Below, one piece after another: positions 1 through 5,720 of a stretch of 6,005 nt of DNA. Position numbers and translations under genes: made by a program. The stretch comes from Clostridia bacterium (GTDB lineage: Bacteria > Bacillota > Clostridia > Oscillospirales > CAG-272), in NCBI GenBank assembly GCA_017420845.1, contig JAFQOC010000476.1, positions 1 to 6,005 of the forward strand. Reading direction: 5' to 3'. Under the pieces are notes generated by a model. It saw nothing but the letters and a program-made list of their open reading frames with translations, did no database searches and had not been told where the DNA came from. Position 1 is the first letter of the stretch. The number at the start of each line of letters is the position of its first letter.

Positions 1-33
1 AAATTACGATGGGATAAAAAACGCACATAACAA

Positions 34-76
34 CAGCCCGACGGATCATGACGATCCGTCGGGCTGATTTTTGTGT
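34..76. terminator. Intrinsic terminator hairpin, possibly bidirectional
   Basis: A perfect 14-bp inverted repeat (34-47 against 53-66) encloses the 5-nt loop ATGAC. On the plus strand it is followed at once by ATTTTTTGTGTTTTT, a good terminator for a plus-strand gene lying before the window. On the minus strand it lies 35 bases past the lipoprotein stop codon, but the T-run there (TTTTTT, complement of 16-21) starts only about 12 bases after the stem. Termination in that direction is therefore possible but weaker. The likely reading is a shared terminator between convergent genes. Confidence 0.8.
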
Positions 77-101
77 TTTTGTGGTTCGATCACGGAATTC
101 T

Positions 102-719
102 TCACTCCACCGTCTGTTCCGTCAGCATTCCTGCTTCAATCAGTATGGACACCATTTCATCCGACAGACGGAGAACGGTTTCTCCAAACGGATCCTTTTC
201 CATATACCAGTTGCCATCTATGGGTATTACGCTATTGTAGATACGCAGAGTCGGACAGTCCACCATGCGAAGGTCGATTCCTTTTGAGGTGTGAATATCC
301 AGGTCGTCAGATGTGATGGACGGATCGGCGGGCAGGAACGCCTCGCTTAGCTTGATGGTGCGGTCGGTGCCTTCCACCTTAAAAACCTGATCCTCTACCA
401 CGAACCCCTCCCGTAAGTGGATATAGGGCATATTTCCGCTGACGATGTAGAGGGGATCCTCAGCGGTGTAGGAATGGTACACGAGATACATCGAGAAGGG
501 AAGGTTGAAATGTCGGCCAAGCTCCACCTGCTCGTCATCGGGCATCCACGTATAAAAATCCCACTCGGTCTTCACATAACGTACGTCGTTATAGATCAGA
601 TCGTCATTGTCGGCATCAGGGTCGAGGGTCACGTTCCCCGAAGAGCAGGCGGTGAAGGAAAGGAGCAAGCAGAGGATTAAAAGAAAGAGAACGGATAAAA
701 GGCAAAATTTGTTTTTCAT
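102..719 (-). CDS. Small lipoprotein of unknown function
   Basis: This 205-residue protein has a lysine-containing N-terminus, a hydrophobic stretch at residues 5-22 and the lipobox F22-T23-A24-C25 followed by Ser-Ser-Gly. It should therefore be exported, lipid-modified on Cys25 and held on the outer face of the membrane. The mature part is acidic and I do not recognise a named domain. It contains DDLIYNDVRYV (39-49), a short MYLVY strand (78-82) and YIVSG (91-95), a pattern seen in small extracytoplasmic domains of clostridial lipoproteins. Start choice: AGGAGG at 731-736 lies 11 nt from the ATG at 719 and 5 nt from an in-frame TTG at 725. I prefer the ATG, but the TTG would add only two residues. 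The gene follows the GH28-like gene on the same strand after 91 bases with no visible terminator, so cotranscription is possible. Function is not inferred. Confidence 0.85.
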   Translation of the reverse strand: MKNKFCLLSVLFLLILCLLLSFTACSSGNVTLDPDADNDDLIYNDVRYVKTEWDFYTWMPDDEQVELGRHFNLPFSMYLVYHSYTAEDPLYIVSGNMPYIHLREGFVVEDQVFKVEGTDRTIKLSEAFLPADPSITSDDLDIHTSKGIDLRMVDCPTLRIYNSVIPIDGNWYMEKDPFGETVLRLSDEMVSILIEAGMLTEQTVE

Positions 720-730
720 TGTCAAGATAT

Positions 731-736
731 CCTCCT
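731..736 (-). promoter_or_regulatory. Ribosome binding site of the lipoprotein gene
   Basis: The minus strand reads AAAGGAGGATATCTTGACAATG. The AGGAGG core is a perfect anti-Shine-Dalgarno match. Its distance of 5 nt to TTG (725) and 11 nt to ATG (719) leaves the exact start undecided between two codons only six bases apart. Confidence 0.75.
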
Positions 737-810
737 TTATACACTAAAATTTTAAGGGATAACGAAATTCTAATTGCTTGTAGAGGTGACACATTCCTAT
801 GAGGATATAC

Positions 811-1992
811 TTAATCCTCCACAACTACCCTCAAATTTTCCGTCCCCTCCGCAAACAGTCCATATCCGCAGTCACGGCTCTCCTCGCGGAAATCCACGGA
901 GCAGTTCTTCAGCGTCACAGTCAAGGGCACCTTCGCGCTTGGAATACAATGGGCAGGATACAGCATCCCCTGAAAGGTCACGTTCTCAAAGGTCATATCC
1001 GCCAGGTACGCGCCGCTCTCCAACGGGCCGCCGTCGGCTTGGTAAAGCATGAGTCGATCCACCGTCTCCACGAGACAGTTGCGGAATACGTAGTTGCCGT
1101 AAGGCACCTCGGAAGGGAAGTTGGTGCTGGCGAAGTGGTACACCAGCGCGTGAATGTTGTGCCGTCCCTCCTCCCGGGGAAGCTCCACACCCTTCCCTTG
1201 TACCACCGTCCTGCGGTGGGGATAATACCCGGGACCCCAGATGTGGCAGTCCTCTACCAGGATGTCATGGCCGCCGATACGGAAGGCCTGGCAGGAGGTG
1301 TTGATCTCGCAGTTTTTCACCGTGAGATCCTTGATGTTGATGCCCGCGATACAATCGTCTCCCGTGATGAAGCGGCAGTTCCGGATCAGGGTGTGGGTAC
1401 AATGATGCAGATGGATGCCGTCGTGTCCCGCCAGGCAGGTCACGTTCTCCATGAGGATGTTCCTGCAGTTATCTACCTGGTGCATGAAATTGCCGTTGCG
1501 CTTGATGGTGTAGTTCTTCATGACTATGTTTTGACAGTTGGTGAAGAACACGCCGTGAGGCCCACGGAATCCCTCTTCCCCGTCGGGGTCGTAGCAGTCG
1601 CGGCCGTCGATGAACGAGTCCTCCCCCTCACCGATGATGGCAATATTTTTCTCCCCGTAGGCCGAGATCATGGCGCGGCGGTACTCGGGCCAGGGCTTAT
1701 CGAGATAATACTGGGTGATCAGCTCCATGTCGGTGCGAAGCTCCACCCCCGCGGGTACATCGAAAACCTCGTAGTTGGTACATTCCTCGGAGCCGAGGAG
1801 CTGAGCGCCGGATTCCAGGTACAGGGTAGTATCCGACCACATCCGCAGAGAGGCTATGCAGAAACAGCCTCGGGGAATGACCACCGTACCGCCGCCGTTT
1901 TTGCAGAGGTCAAGGACCTTCTGAATGGCCTCGGTCTGGAGAGCGTCGGTGTTGGGGATCACGCCGTAGTCGGTGATAACGTAGCGGTTCAT
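811..1992 (-). CDS. GH28-like parallel beta-helix glycosidase (polygalacturonase superfamily)
   Basis: This 393-residue protein has the right-handed parallel beta-helix layout of glycoside hydrolase family 28: an N-terminal DYGVIPNTDALQTEAIQKVLD block (residues 8-28), GGGTVVIPRG (33-42) and successive coils with N/C ladders such as NCRNILMENVTC (175-186). GH28 enzymes hydrolyse galacturonic-acid linkages in pectin using three aspartates. Here D191 (in GHDGIH) and D212-D213 (in TGDDCIAG) are present with the 21-residue spacing of classical polygalacturonases. The family's GHG histidine is replaced (SCQAFRIGG, 233-241) and no RIK motif is seen, so substrate or mechanism may differ. There is no signal peptide, so it is probably cytoplasmic and acts on imported oligosaccharides. 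Start: GGAGG at 1998-2002 lies 5 nt before the ATG at 1992. An upstream in-frame extension to 2127 would begin inside the predicted -10 box. It is divergent to a GH78 rhamnosidase-like gene, which supports a pectin or rhamnogalacturonan role. Confidence 0.9.
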   Translation of the reverse strand: MNRYVITDYGVIPNTDALQTEAIQKVLDLCKNGGGTVVIPRGCFCIASLRMWSDTTLYLESGAQLLGSEECTNYEVFDVPAGVELRTDMELITQYYLDKPWPEYRRAMISAYGEKNIAIIGEGEDSFIDGRDCYDPDGEEGFRGPHGVFFTNCQNIVMKNYTIKRNGNFMHQVDNCRNILMENVTCLAGHDGIHLHHCTHTLIRNCRFITGDDCIAGINIKDLTVKNCEINTSCQAFRIGGHDILVEDCHIWGPGYYPHRRTVVQGKGVELPREEGRHNIHALVYHFASTNFPSEVPYGNYVFRNCLVETVDRLMLYQADGGPLESGAYLADMTFENVTFQGMLYPAHCIPSAKVPLTVTLKNCSVDFREESRDCGYGLFAEGTENLRVVVED

Positions 1993-1997
1993 AAGAG

Positions 1998-2002
1998 CCT
2001 CC
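1998..2002 (-). promoter_or_regulatory. Ribosome binding site of the GH28-like gene
   Basis: The minus strand reads TTGGAGGCTCTTATG, with GGAGG 5 nt from the ATG at 1992. It decides the start in favour of the 393-residue product over the 438-residue open frame, because conserved family sequence also begins right after this ATG. Confidence 0.8.
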
Positions 2003-2004
2003 AA

Positions 2005-2096
2005 TAAGATACAAAGATACAGGATACGCGCCGAGCAAGCTCGGCCGATACAAGATATAAGAGAACGCTTGCTCCGTATCCTTTTTGCTTGTTCAA
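2005..2096 (-). repeat. Repeat-rich leader element with alternative hairpins
   Basis: It lies between the minus-strand promoter and the GH28-like start codon. On the plus strand three near-identical octamers follow each other: TAAGATAC (2005-2012), AAAGATAC (2013-2020), AGGATACG (2021-2028). The last is the inverse of CGTATCCT (2075-2082). Next to it GAGCAAGC (2033-2040) is the inverse of GCTTGCTC (2067-2074), giving a long-range stem of 16 pairs with a 4-nt bulge. The same GAGCAAGC segment also takes part in a local hairpin, GCCGAGC (2030-2036) with GCTCGGC (2039-2045). A near-copy, GCTTGTTC, lies at 2087-2094. The element could be a regulatory leader RNA or a small dispersed repeat that landed in the leader. 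No known riboswitch core or T-box sequence is visible. Confidence 0.6.
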
Positions 2097-2125
2097 GACG
2101 GTTCGTGATTTCATCCGTGGGTATC

Positions 2126-2154
2126 ATTGTACCATATTGTCACAAGAAAATCAA
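2126..2154 (-). promoter_or_regulatory. Sigma-A-type promoter for the GH28-like gene
   Basis: On the minus strand TTGATT (2154-2149) and TACAAT (2131-2126) are separated by exactly 17 bases. Transcription would begin near 2119 and give a leader of roughly 125 nt that contains the repeat element. The promoter is back-to-back with that of the GH78-like gene; the two -35 boxes are only 19 bp apart. Confidence 0.65.
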
Positions 2155-2173
2155 CCCATTCCGTGAAAATCTA

Positions 2174-2202
2174 TTGCAATTTGACGCGAAACATGGTATA
2201 AT
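2174..2202 (+). promoter_or_regulatory. Sigma-A-type promoter for the GH78-like gene
   Basis: TTGCAA (2174-2179), a 17-bp spacer and a perfect TATAAT (2197-2202) form a near-consensus vegetative promoter. The start site would fall near 2209, giving a leader of about 50 nt. The 19 bp between this -35 box and the divergent one (2155-2173) are the natural place for a shared regulator, but no clear palindrome is seen there. Confidence 0.75.
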
Positions 2203-2259
2203 AGCCATAATGGCTGGAAATGCCGTCCAAAACCGTTTGTACCCGAAAGGAGACATATT

Positions 2260-4404
2260 ATGCTGACCCACAACTATACCTTCCGCGCCGCCACCCCCGT
2301 CTGGGAGGTGGGGACCGCCCGCGTCATGAACCGCACCGTCTGCTTCGTGGCTACCCTCCCTGCCACAGATCAGCCCGTCAAGCTGGCCGCCGCCGCGTCC
2401 TGCTCCTTCCTCCTCACGATCAACGGTGCCTACGTCGCCCACGGCCCCGCCCGTTGCTGCCACGGCTACTTCCGCGTGGACGAGTACGATATCTCCAAGT
2501 ACCTCACCAAGGACGTCAATACCGTCGCCCTCCGCGTGGCCTCCTACAACGTCAACGCCTTCTCCTACCTCAACCAGCCCGGCTTCCTCTGCGCCGAGAT
2601 CACCGTGGGCGATGAGATCGTGGCCGCCACCGGAAAAGACGGCTTTACGGCTTATCCCGTCACAGAACGCGTGCAAAAAGTCCAGCGCTACTCCTTCCAG
2701 CGTACCTTCGTGGAGACCTACAAGCTCTCCGAGGGCGCCTTTGACTATGAAGTGAACCCCAACACGACCGCCACCCCCGTGGAGGTAGAGCCTGCCGTAG
2801 CAGGCCACTTCCTCTGCCGCGATATTCCCATGGGTGAGGAGGACGAGCTGGTCTACCCCGTCTCGGTCATCCACCGCGGTCAGCTCTCCTACTCCGAGAA
2901 GGAGAGCTACTACAACTCCCGCGAGATCAGCGACATCGGCCCCCACTACCTGGCCTACCGTGAGTCCGAGCTGGACTACGCCTCCCACCGCGAGGTCAGC
3001 AAGTGCGATCCCCACGACCAGGTCGACGTCACCGAGACCCCCGACGTCATCACCCTCCCCGCCGACTCCTACGCCGACATCGAGTTCCCCTGCAACACCA
3101 CGGGCATCTACGAGTTCGACCTGGAGGCCGAGGGGGACGGCGAGCTGTTCATCATCTTCGACGAGATCCTCCTGGACGGCCAGGTCCGCCTCTTCCGCAT
3201 GGGTCTGTCCAATATCATCACGGTCATTGCCAAAGCAGGGAAGTACCGCCTGGAGTGCGCCATGCCCCACGTTATGAAGTACGCCCGCATCATGGCCAAG
3301 GGCGCTTCCATGACCGTCAAGGGCCTCCGCCTCCACCATATCGCTTTCCCCACCTCGGCCATCACCGCCTCCTTTGTGGGTGAGGACGAGACCATGAAGC
3401 GCATCTATGACGCCGCCATCGAGACCTACCGCGCCAACGCCGTGGATATCTACATGGACTGCCCCTCCCGTGAGCGCGCGGGCTGGCTGTGCGACAGCTT
3501 CTTCACCTCCCGCGTGGAGTACGCCCTGACGGGCAAATCCCAGCTGGAGCGCGCCTTCCTCCAGTGCTTCATCCTTCCCGAGTCCTTTGAGTTCATTCCC
3601 AAGGGCATGCTCCCCATGTGCTACCCTGCGGATCACTACGACAAGACCTACATCCCCAACTGGGCCATGTGGTACGCCGTGGAGCTGTGCGAGTACTTCA
3701 CCCGCACGGGGGACCGCGAGTTCGTGGACGGTGCCAAGGATAAGATGTATGCTCTGATCGATTTCTTCAAGAAGTACGAGAACGAGTACGGTCTGCTGGA
3801 GAACCTGGAATCCTGGGTGTTCCTGGAGTGGTCCAAGTCCAACGAGCTGACCCAGGACGTCTCCTTCGCCTCCAATATGCTCTACGCCTACATGCTGGAG
3901 GGCCTGGGCAAGCTGTATAGCGACGAGGCTCTCATCGCCAAGGCCACAGCCCTCAAGGCCGTCATCAACGAGCTGTCCATGACCGAGTCGGGCTTCTACT
4001 GCGACAACGCCTACCGCCGCGACGGGAAGCTGGTGCTTTCTGGTGAGCGCACCGAGTCCTGCCAGTACTACGCCTTCTTCTGCGGCACCGCCACCCCCGA
4101 GACCCATCCTTGGCTGTGGAATACCCTGGTCCATGACTTCGGCTACGCCCGCGCCGAAAAGGGCCTCTACCCCGAGATCTGGCCTGCCAACGCCTTCATC
4201 GGCAACTACCTCCGCCTGGATCTTCTGGACCGCTTCGGCCTGAAGGACGAGCTCTACGACAACATCAAGGGCTACTTCACCTACATGGCCGACACCACGG
4301 GCACCCTGTGGGAGCTGGTGGCCTCCCAGGCCAGCTGTAACCACGGCTTCGCCTCCCACGTCATCCATTGGATGAACTCCCTGGGTCTGCTGGCCCACAA
4401 TTGA
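2260..4404 (+). CDS. GH78 alpha-L-rhamnosidase-like glycosidase
   Basis: This 714-residue protein has no signal peptide. An N-terminal beta-sandwich of rhamnosidase type is visible around residues 38-97 (LTINGAYVAHGPAR, then FRVDEYDISKYLTKDVNTVALRV). It is followed by further beta-structured sequence and an (alpha/alpha)6-barrel from about residue 370. The hallmark DCPSRERAGWLCD places D400, E405 and D412 at the positions and spacing of the conserved acidic residues of GH78, including the general acid. TLWE supplies E685 as the likely general base, followed by SCNHGFASH (692-700). The family inverts and releases terminal alpha-L-rhamnose. The chain ends about 15 residues after this motif, so the C-terminal beta-domain common in longer GH78 enzymes seems absent. 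Start: AAAGGAG (2246-2252) lies 7 nt before the ATG. Codon use is strongly biased to C- or G-ending codons, suggesting high expression. It probably works in the cytoplasm on imported pectic or glycosidic fragments together with the divergent GH28-like enzyme. The exact substrate is not provable here. Confidence 0.9.
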   Translation: MLTHNYTFRAATPVWEVGTARVMNRTVCFVATLPATDQPVKLAAAASCSFLLTINGAYVAHGPARCCHGYFRVDEYDISKYLTKDVNTVALRVASYNVNAFSYLNQPGFLCAEITVGDEIVAATGKDGFTAYPVTERVQKVQRYSFQRTFVETYKLSEGAFDYEVNPNTTATPVEVEPAVAGHFLCRDIPMGEEDELVYPVSVIHRGQLSYSEKESYYNSREISDIGPHYLAYRESELDYASHREVSKCDPHDQVDVTETPDVITLPADSYADIEFPCNTTGIYEFDLEAEGDGELFIIFDEILLDGQVRLFRMGLSNIITVIAKAGKYRLECAMPHVMKYARIMAKGASMTVKGLRLHHIAFPTSAITASFVGEDETMKRIYDAAIETYRANAVDIYMDCPSRERAGWLCDSFFTSRVEYALTGKSQLERAFLQCFILPESFEFIPKGMLPMCYPADHYDKTYIPNWAMWYAVELCEYFTRTGDREFVDGAKDKMYALIDFFKKYENEYGLLENLESWVFLEWSKSNELTQDVSFASNMLYAYMLEGLGKLYSDEALIAKATALKAVINELSMTESGFYCDNAYRRDGKLVLSGERTESCQYYAFFCGTATPETHPWLWNTLVHDFGYARAEKGLYPEIWPANAFIGNYLRLDLLDRFGLKDELYDNIKGYFTYMADTTGTLWELVASQASCNHGFASHVIHWMNSLGLLAHN

Positions 4405-4412
4405 GGTTGATT

Positions 4413-4973
4413 ATGGATCATACCACCCCTACCAAACCGAAAAGAGCCTTTTTCATCCTTCGGGCGGTGATTGCCTTTGTACTCATCGGTGTGCTTTTGG
4501 CGGTACTGTATCAGGTTGCCTTCAAGAGCTATCCTACCGTAGCCGAGTGGGGAGAGCCCGGCAATCACGACACCCTGATCTACGAGGGAGAGACCTACGC
4601 CCTGGTAGGTGTTCTGGGTAAAAAGGGCCTGAATCTGAAGAAGTACCCCATTGATGAGATCATCGGCCAGGTCCGTGACGATGGATTGCCCAAACTCACC
4701 GAGCCCGAATCCACCGCCGAGACGGCGCCCGAGGAGCCCGAGCCTTCGGAGACCGAGGAGGGCGAGACCCTTCCTGAAACCGAAACCGAGCCCGTCACGG
4801 TCATCCCGCCCAAGGGAGCCGAGCTCTTTGAGAGTCAGCGGGATCATGCCTATATCCTCTACCGTGTCCAGGATCAGGAGGACTACCTTCTGGTGCTGGA
4901 GCCCGACGGGGAGTACTATCTGTATCAGCGGGTCATCGAGGAAACCACCGAGGAGGGCACCGAGACTCCCTAA
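4413..4973 (+). CDS. Single-pass membrane protein with acidic Glu/Pro/Thr linker, unknown function
   Basis: This 186-residue protein starts with a short basic tail (TKPKR), has one transmembrane helix at about residues 12-33 and then an extracytoplasmic part. That part has a small domain with DTLIYEGETYALVG (53-66), a low-complexity acidic linker rich in Glu, Pro and Thr (about 96-127), and a C-terminal strand-rich segment (AYILYRVQDQEDYLLVLEPD, 146-165). I recognise no named family; the layout suggests a surface-exposed, membrane-tethered accessory protein. Start: the ATG at 4413 is preceded by GAGG (4403-4406) with 6-nt spacing, and this site overlaps the stop codon of the rhamnosidase gene. 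The two are therefore very likely one transcript, perhaps translationally coupled. The frame is open further upstream into the rhamnosidase gene, but that part is only its shadow. A strong terminator follows. Confidence 0.85.
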   Translation: MDHTTPTKPKRAFFILRAVIAFVLIGVLLAVLYQVAFKSYPTVAEWGEPGNHDTLIYEGETYALVGVLGKKGLNLKKYPIDEIIGQVRDDGLPKLTEPESTAETAPEEPEPSETEEGETLPETETEPVTVIPPKGAELFESQRDHAYILYRVQDQEDYLLVLEPDGEYYLYQRVIEETTEEGTETP

Positions 4974-4991
4974 CCGTACGCCAACATCCAA

Positions 4992-5031
4992 GGGTGGCTC
5001 ACGTTTATGAGTGAGCCACCCGAATTTTTTT
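4992..5031 (+). terminator. Strong rho-independent terminator
   Basis: GGGTGGCTCAC (4992-5002) pairs perfectly with GTGAGCCACCC (5011-5021) across an 8-nt loop. The stem is followed by GAATTTTTTT and a second T-run at 5035-5040. It lies 18 bases after the membrane-protein stop codon and ends the GH78 transcription unit, isolating it from the sigma-factor module. Confidence 0.93.
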
Positions 5032-5051
5032 CGCTTTTTTCTGTAGATGCC

Positions 5052-5078
5052 TGTAACGTTTGATTGCTGTATTTCGAC
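5052..5078 (+). promoter_or_regulatory. Candidate ECF-type, autoregulated promoter of the sigma factor gene
   Basis: TGTAAC (5052-5057) and CGAC (5075-5078), 17 bases apart, resemble the AAC-containing -35 and CGTC/CGAC-type -10 boxes used by many Firmicute ECF sigma factors, which often transcribe their own gene. No good vegetative promoter is seen here: TTGATT (5060-5065) is only 12 bases from CATAAT (5078-5083). The spacing is about one base longer than the usual 16. Confidence 0.45.
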
Positions 5079-5100
5079 ATAATGGGTGAGATCTCAAAAC

Positions 5101-5106
5101 AGGAGG
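5101..5106 (+). promoter_or_regulatory. Ribosome binding site of the sigma factor gene
   Basis: A perfect AGGAGG lies 7 nt before the ATG at 5114 and fixes the start of the sigma factor. Confidence 0.85.
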
Positions 5107-5113
5107 AACGACC

Positions 5114-5695
5114 ATGAATCACCGCTACGAAAAATCCCCTCCGGAGGATGATGATATTCTGGATATGCTATGGAAGCGCTCCGAGGACGGACTGGCCCAC
5201 GTACAGAGGAAATATGGTCATTTATGCCATCACATTGCCATGAATCTTCTGGGACAGAGGGAGGATGCCGAGGAATGCGTCAACGACGTGTATCTGGCGG
5301 TATGGGATACCATTCCGCCCAACCGTCCCGAGTCCCTCATGGCCTATGTGGGGAAGATCACCAGAAACATAGCTGTCAGCACCCTACGCAAGAGGACGAG
5401 CGCCAAGCGTAACTGCGGCGGAACCGTCCTTCTGGAAGAGCTTTCCGAGTGTCTGCCCGATTCGTCCGCCTCGGATTCCGCCGACGATCTGATGCTTCGG
5501 GACGCTCTGGAGGGCTTTTTGGAGACTCTGCCACCGGAGGACCGTGCCATCATGCTCCGCCGTTACTACGACGGTGAATCCGTGGAGGAGATTTCCCGCT
5601 CCCTGGGGCTGAGGTCGGGAACGGTTCGTGTTCGCCTCCACCGTATGAGGACCCGTTTACGGGACCATCTGGAATCCAAGGGAATTTCCCTGTGA
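5114..5695 (+). CDS. ECF-family RNA polymerase sigma factor
   Basis: This 193-residue protein has the two-domain size and layout of extracytoplasmic-function sigma-70 factors. Region 2 spans about residues 26-95. It includes the core-binding and -10 melting segment REDAEECVNDVYLAVWDTIP (49-68) and an AYVGKITRNIAVSTLRKR helix (77-94). A variable acidic linker (about 105-128) leads to region 4 (133-187). There LPPEDRAIMLRRYYDGESVEEIS precedes the helix-turn-helix LGLRSGTVRVRLHRMRTRLR that contacts the -35 box. Such factors redirect RNA polymerase to a small regulon after an envelope or environmental signal releases an anti-sigma factor. The next gene, 25 bases downstream, fits that partner. The promoter upstream looks ECF-like, suggesting autoregulation. 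The exact ECF subgroup and the signal cannot be told from the sequence. Confidence 0.93.
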   Translation: MNHRYEKSPPEDDDILDMLWKRSEDGLAHVQRKYGHLCHHIAMNLLGQREDAEECVNDVYLAVWDTIPPNRPESLMAYVGKITRNIAVSTLRKRTSAKRNCGGTVLLEELSECLPDSSASDSADDLMLRDALEGFLETLPPEDRAIMLRRYYDGESVEEISRSLGLRSGTVRVRLHRMRTRLRDHLESKGISL

Positions 5696-5720
5696 ATTCC
5701 GTACAGAAAGGAGCTTTACC

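Noticed and set aside
745..754. AT palindrome TAAAATTTTA before the lipoprotein gene, considered as operator, terminator or promoter
   Set aside because: It is too short and AT-only for a terminator, and I could not find a convincing -35/-10 pair around it. It may be chance in an AT-rich spacer.
799..2007. A 402-codon open frame on the plus strand opposite the GH28-like gene
   Set aside because: No recognisable domain and no good ribosome binding site. The minus strand carries conserved GH28 motifs.
1993..2127. A 45-residue N-terminal extension of the GH28-like protein
   Set aside because: It would start inside the predicted -10 box, covers the repeat element and has no conserved sequence. 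A GGAGG site supports the ATG at 1992.
2181..2202. TTGACG (2181-2186) as the -35 box for the GH78-like promoter
   Set aside because: It is only 10 bp from TATAAT; TTGCAA at 2174-2179 gives the proper 17-bp spacer.
2140..4398. A 752-codon open frame on the minus strand opposite the GH78 gene
   Set aside because: It is rich in Gly, Val and Leu with no domain, and it mirrors the GC-rich third positions of the real gene. The plus strand has clear GH78 motifs, promoter and ribosome binding site.
4368..4412. A 15-residue N-terminal extension of the membrane protein
   Set aside because: It lies inside the end of the GH78 gene, and the ATG at 4413 has its own ribosome binding site and begins a normal cytosolic tail and membrane helix.
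4281..4991. A 236-codon minus-strand frame overlapping the membrane-protein gene
   Set aside because: Low-complexity Gly/Leu sequence typical of an antisense shadow. It runs across the end of the rhamnosidase gene and starts next to the terminator stem.
5681..5700. Small inverted repeat GGAATT/AATTCC at the sigma gene stop codon
   Set aside because: Six pairs, AT-rich, with no T-run. It is not a terminator, and the downstream gene has its own ribosome binding site in the same unit.
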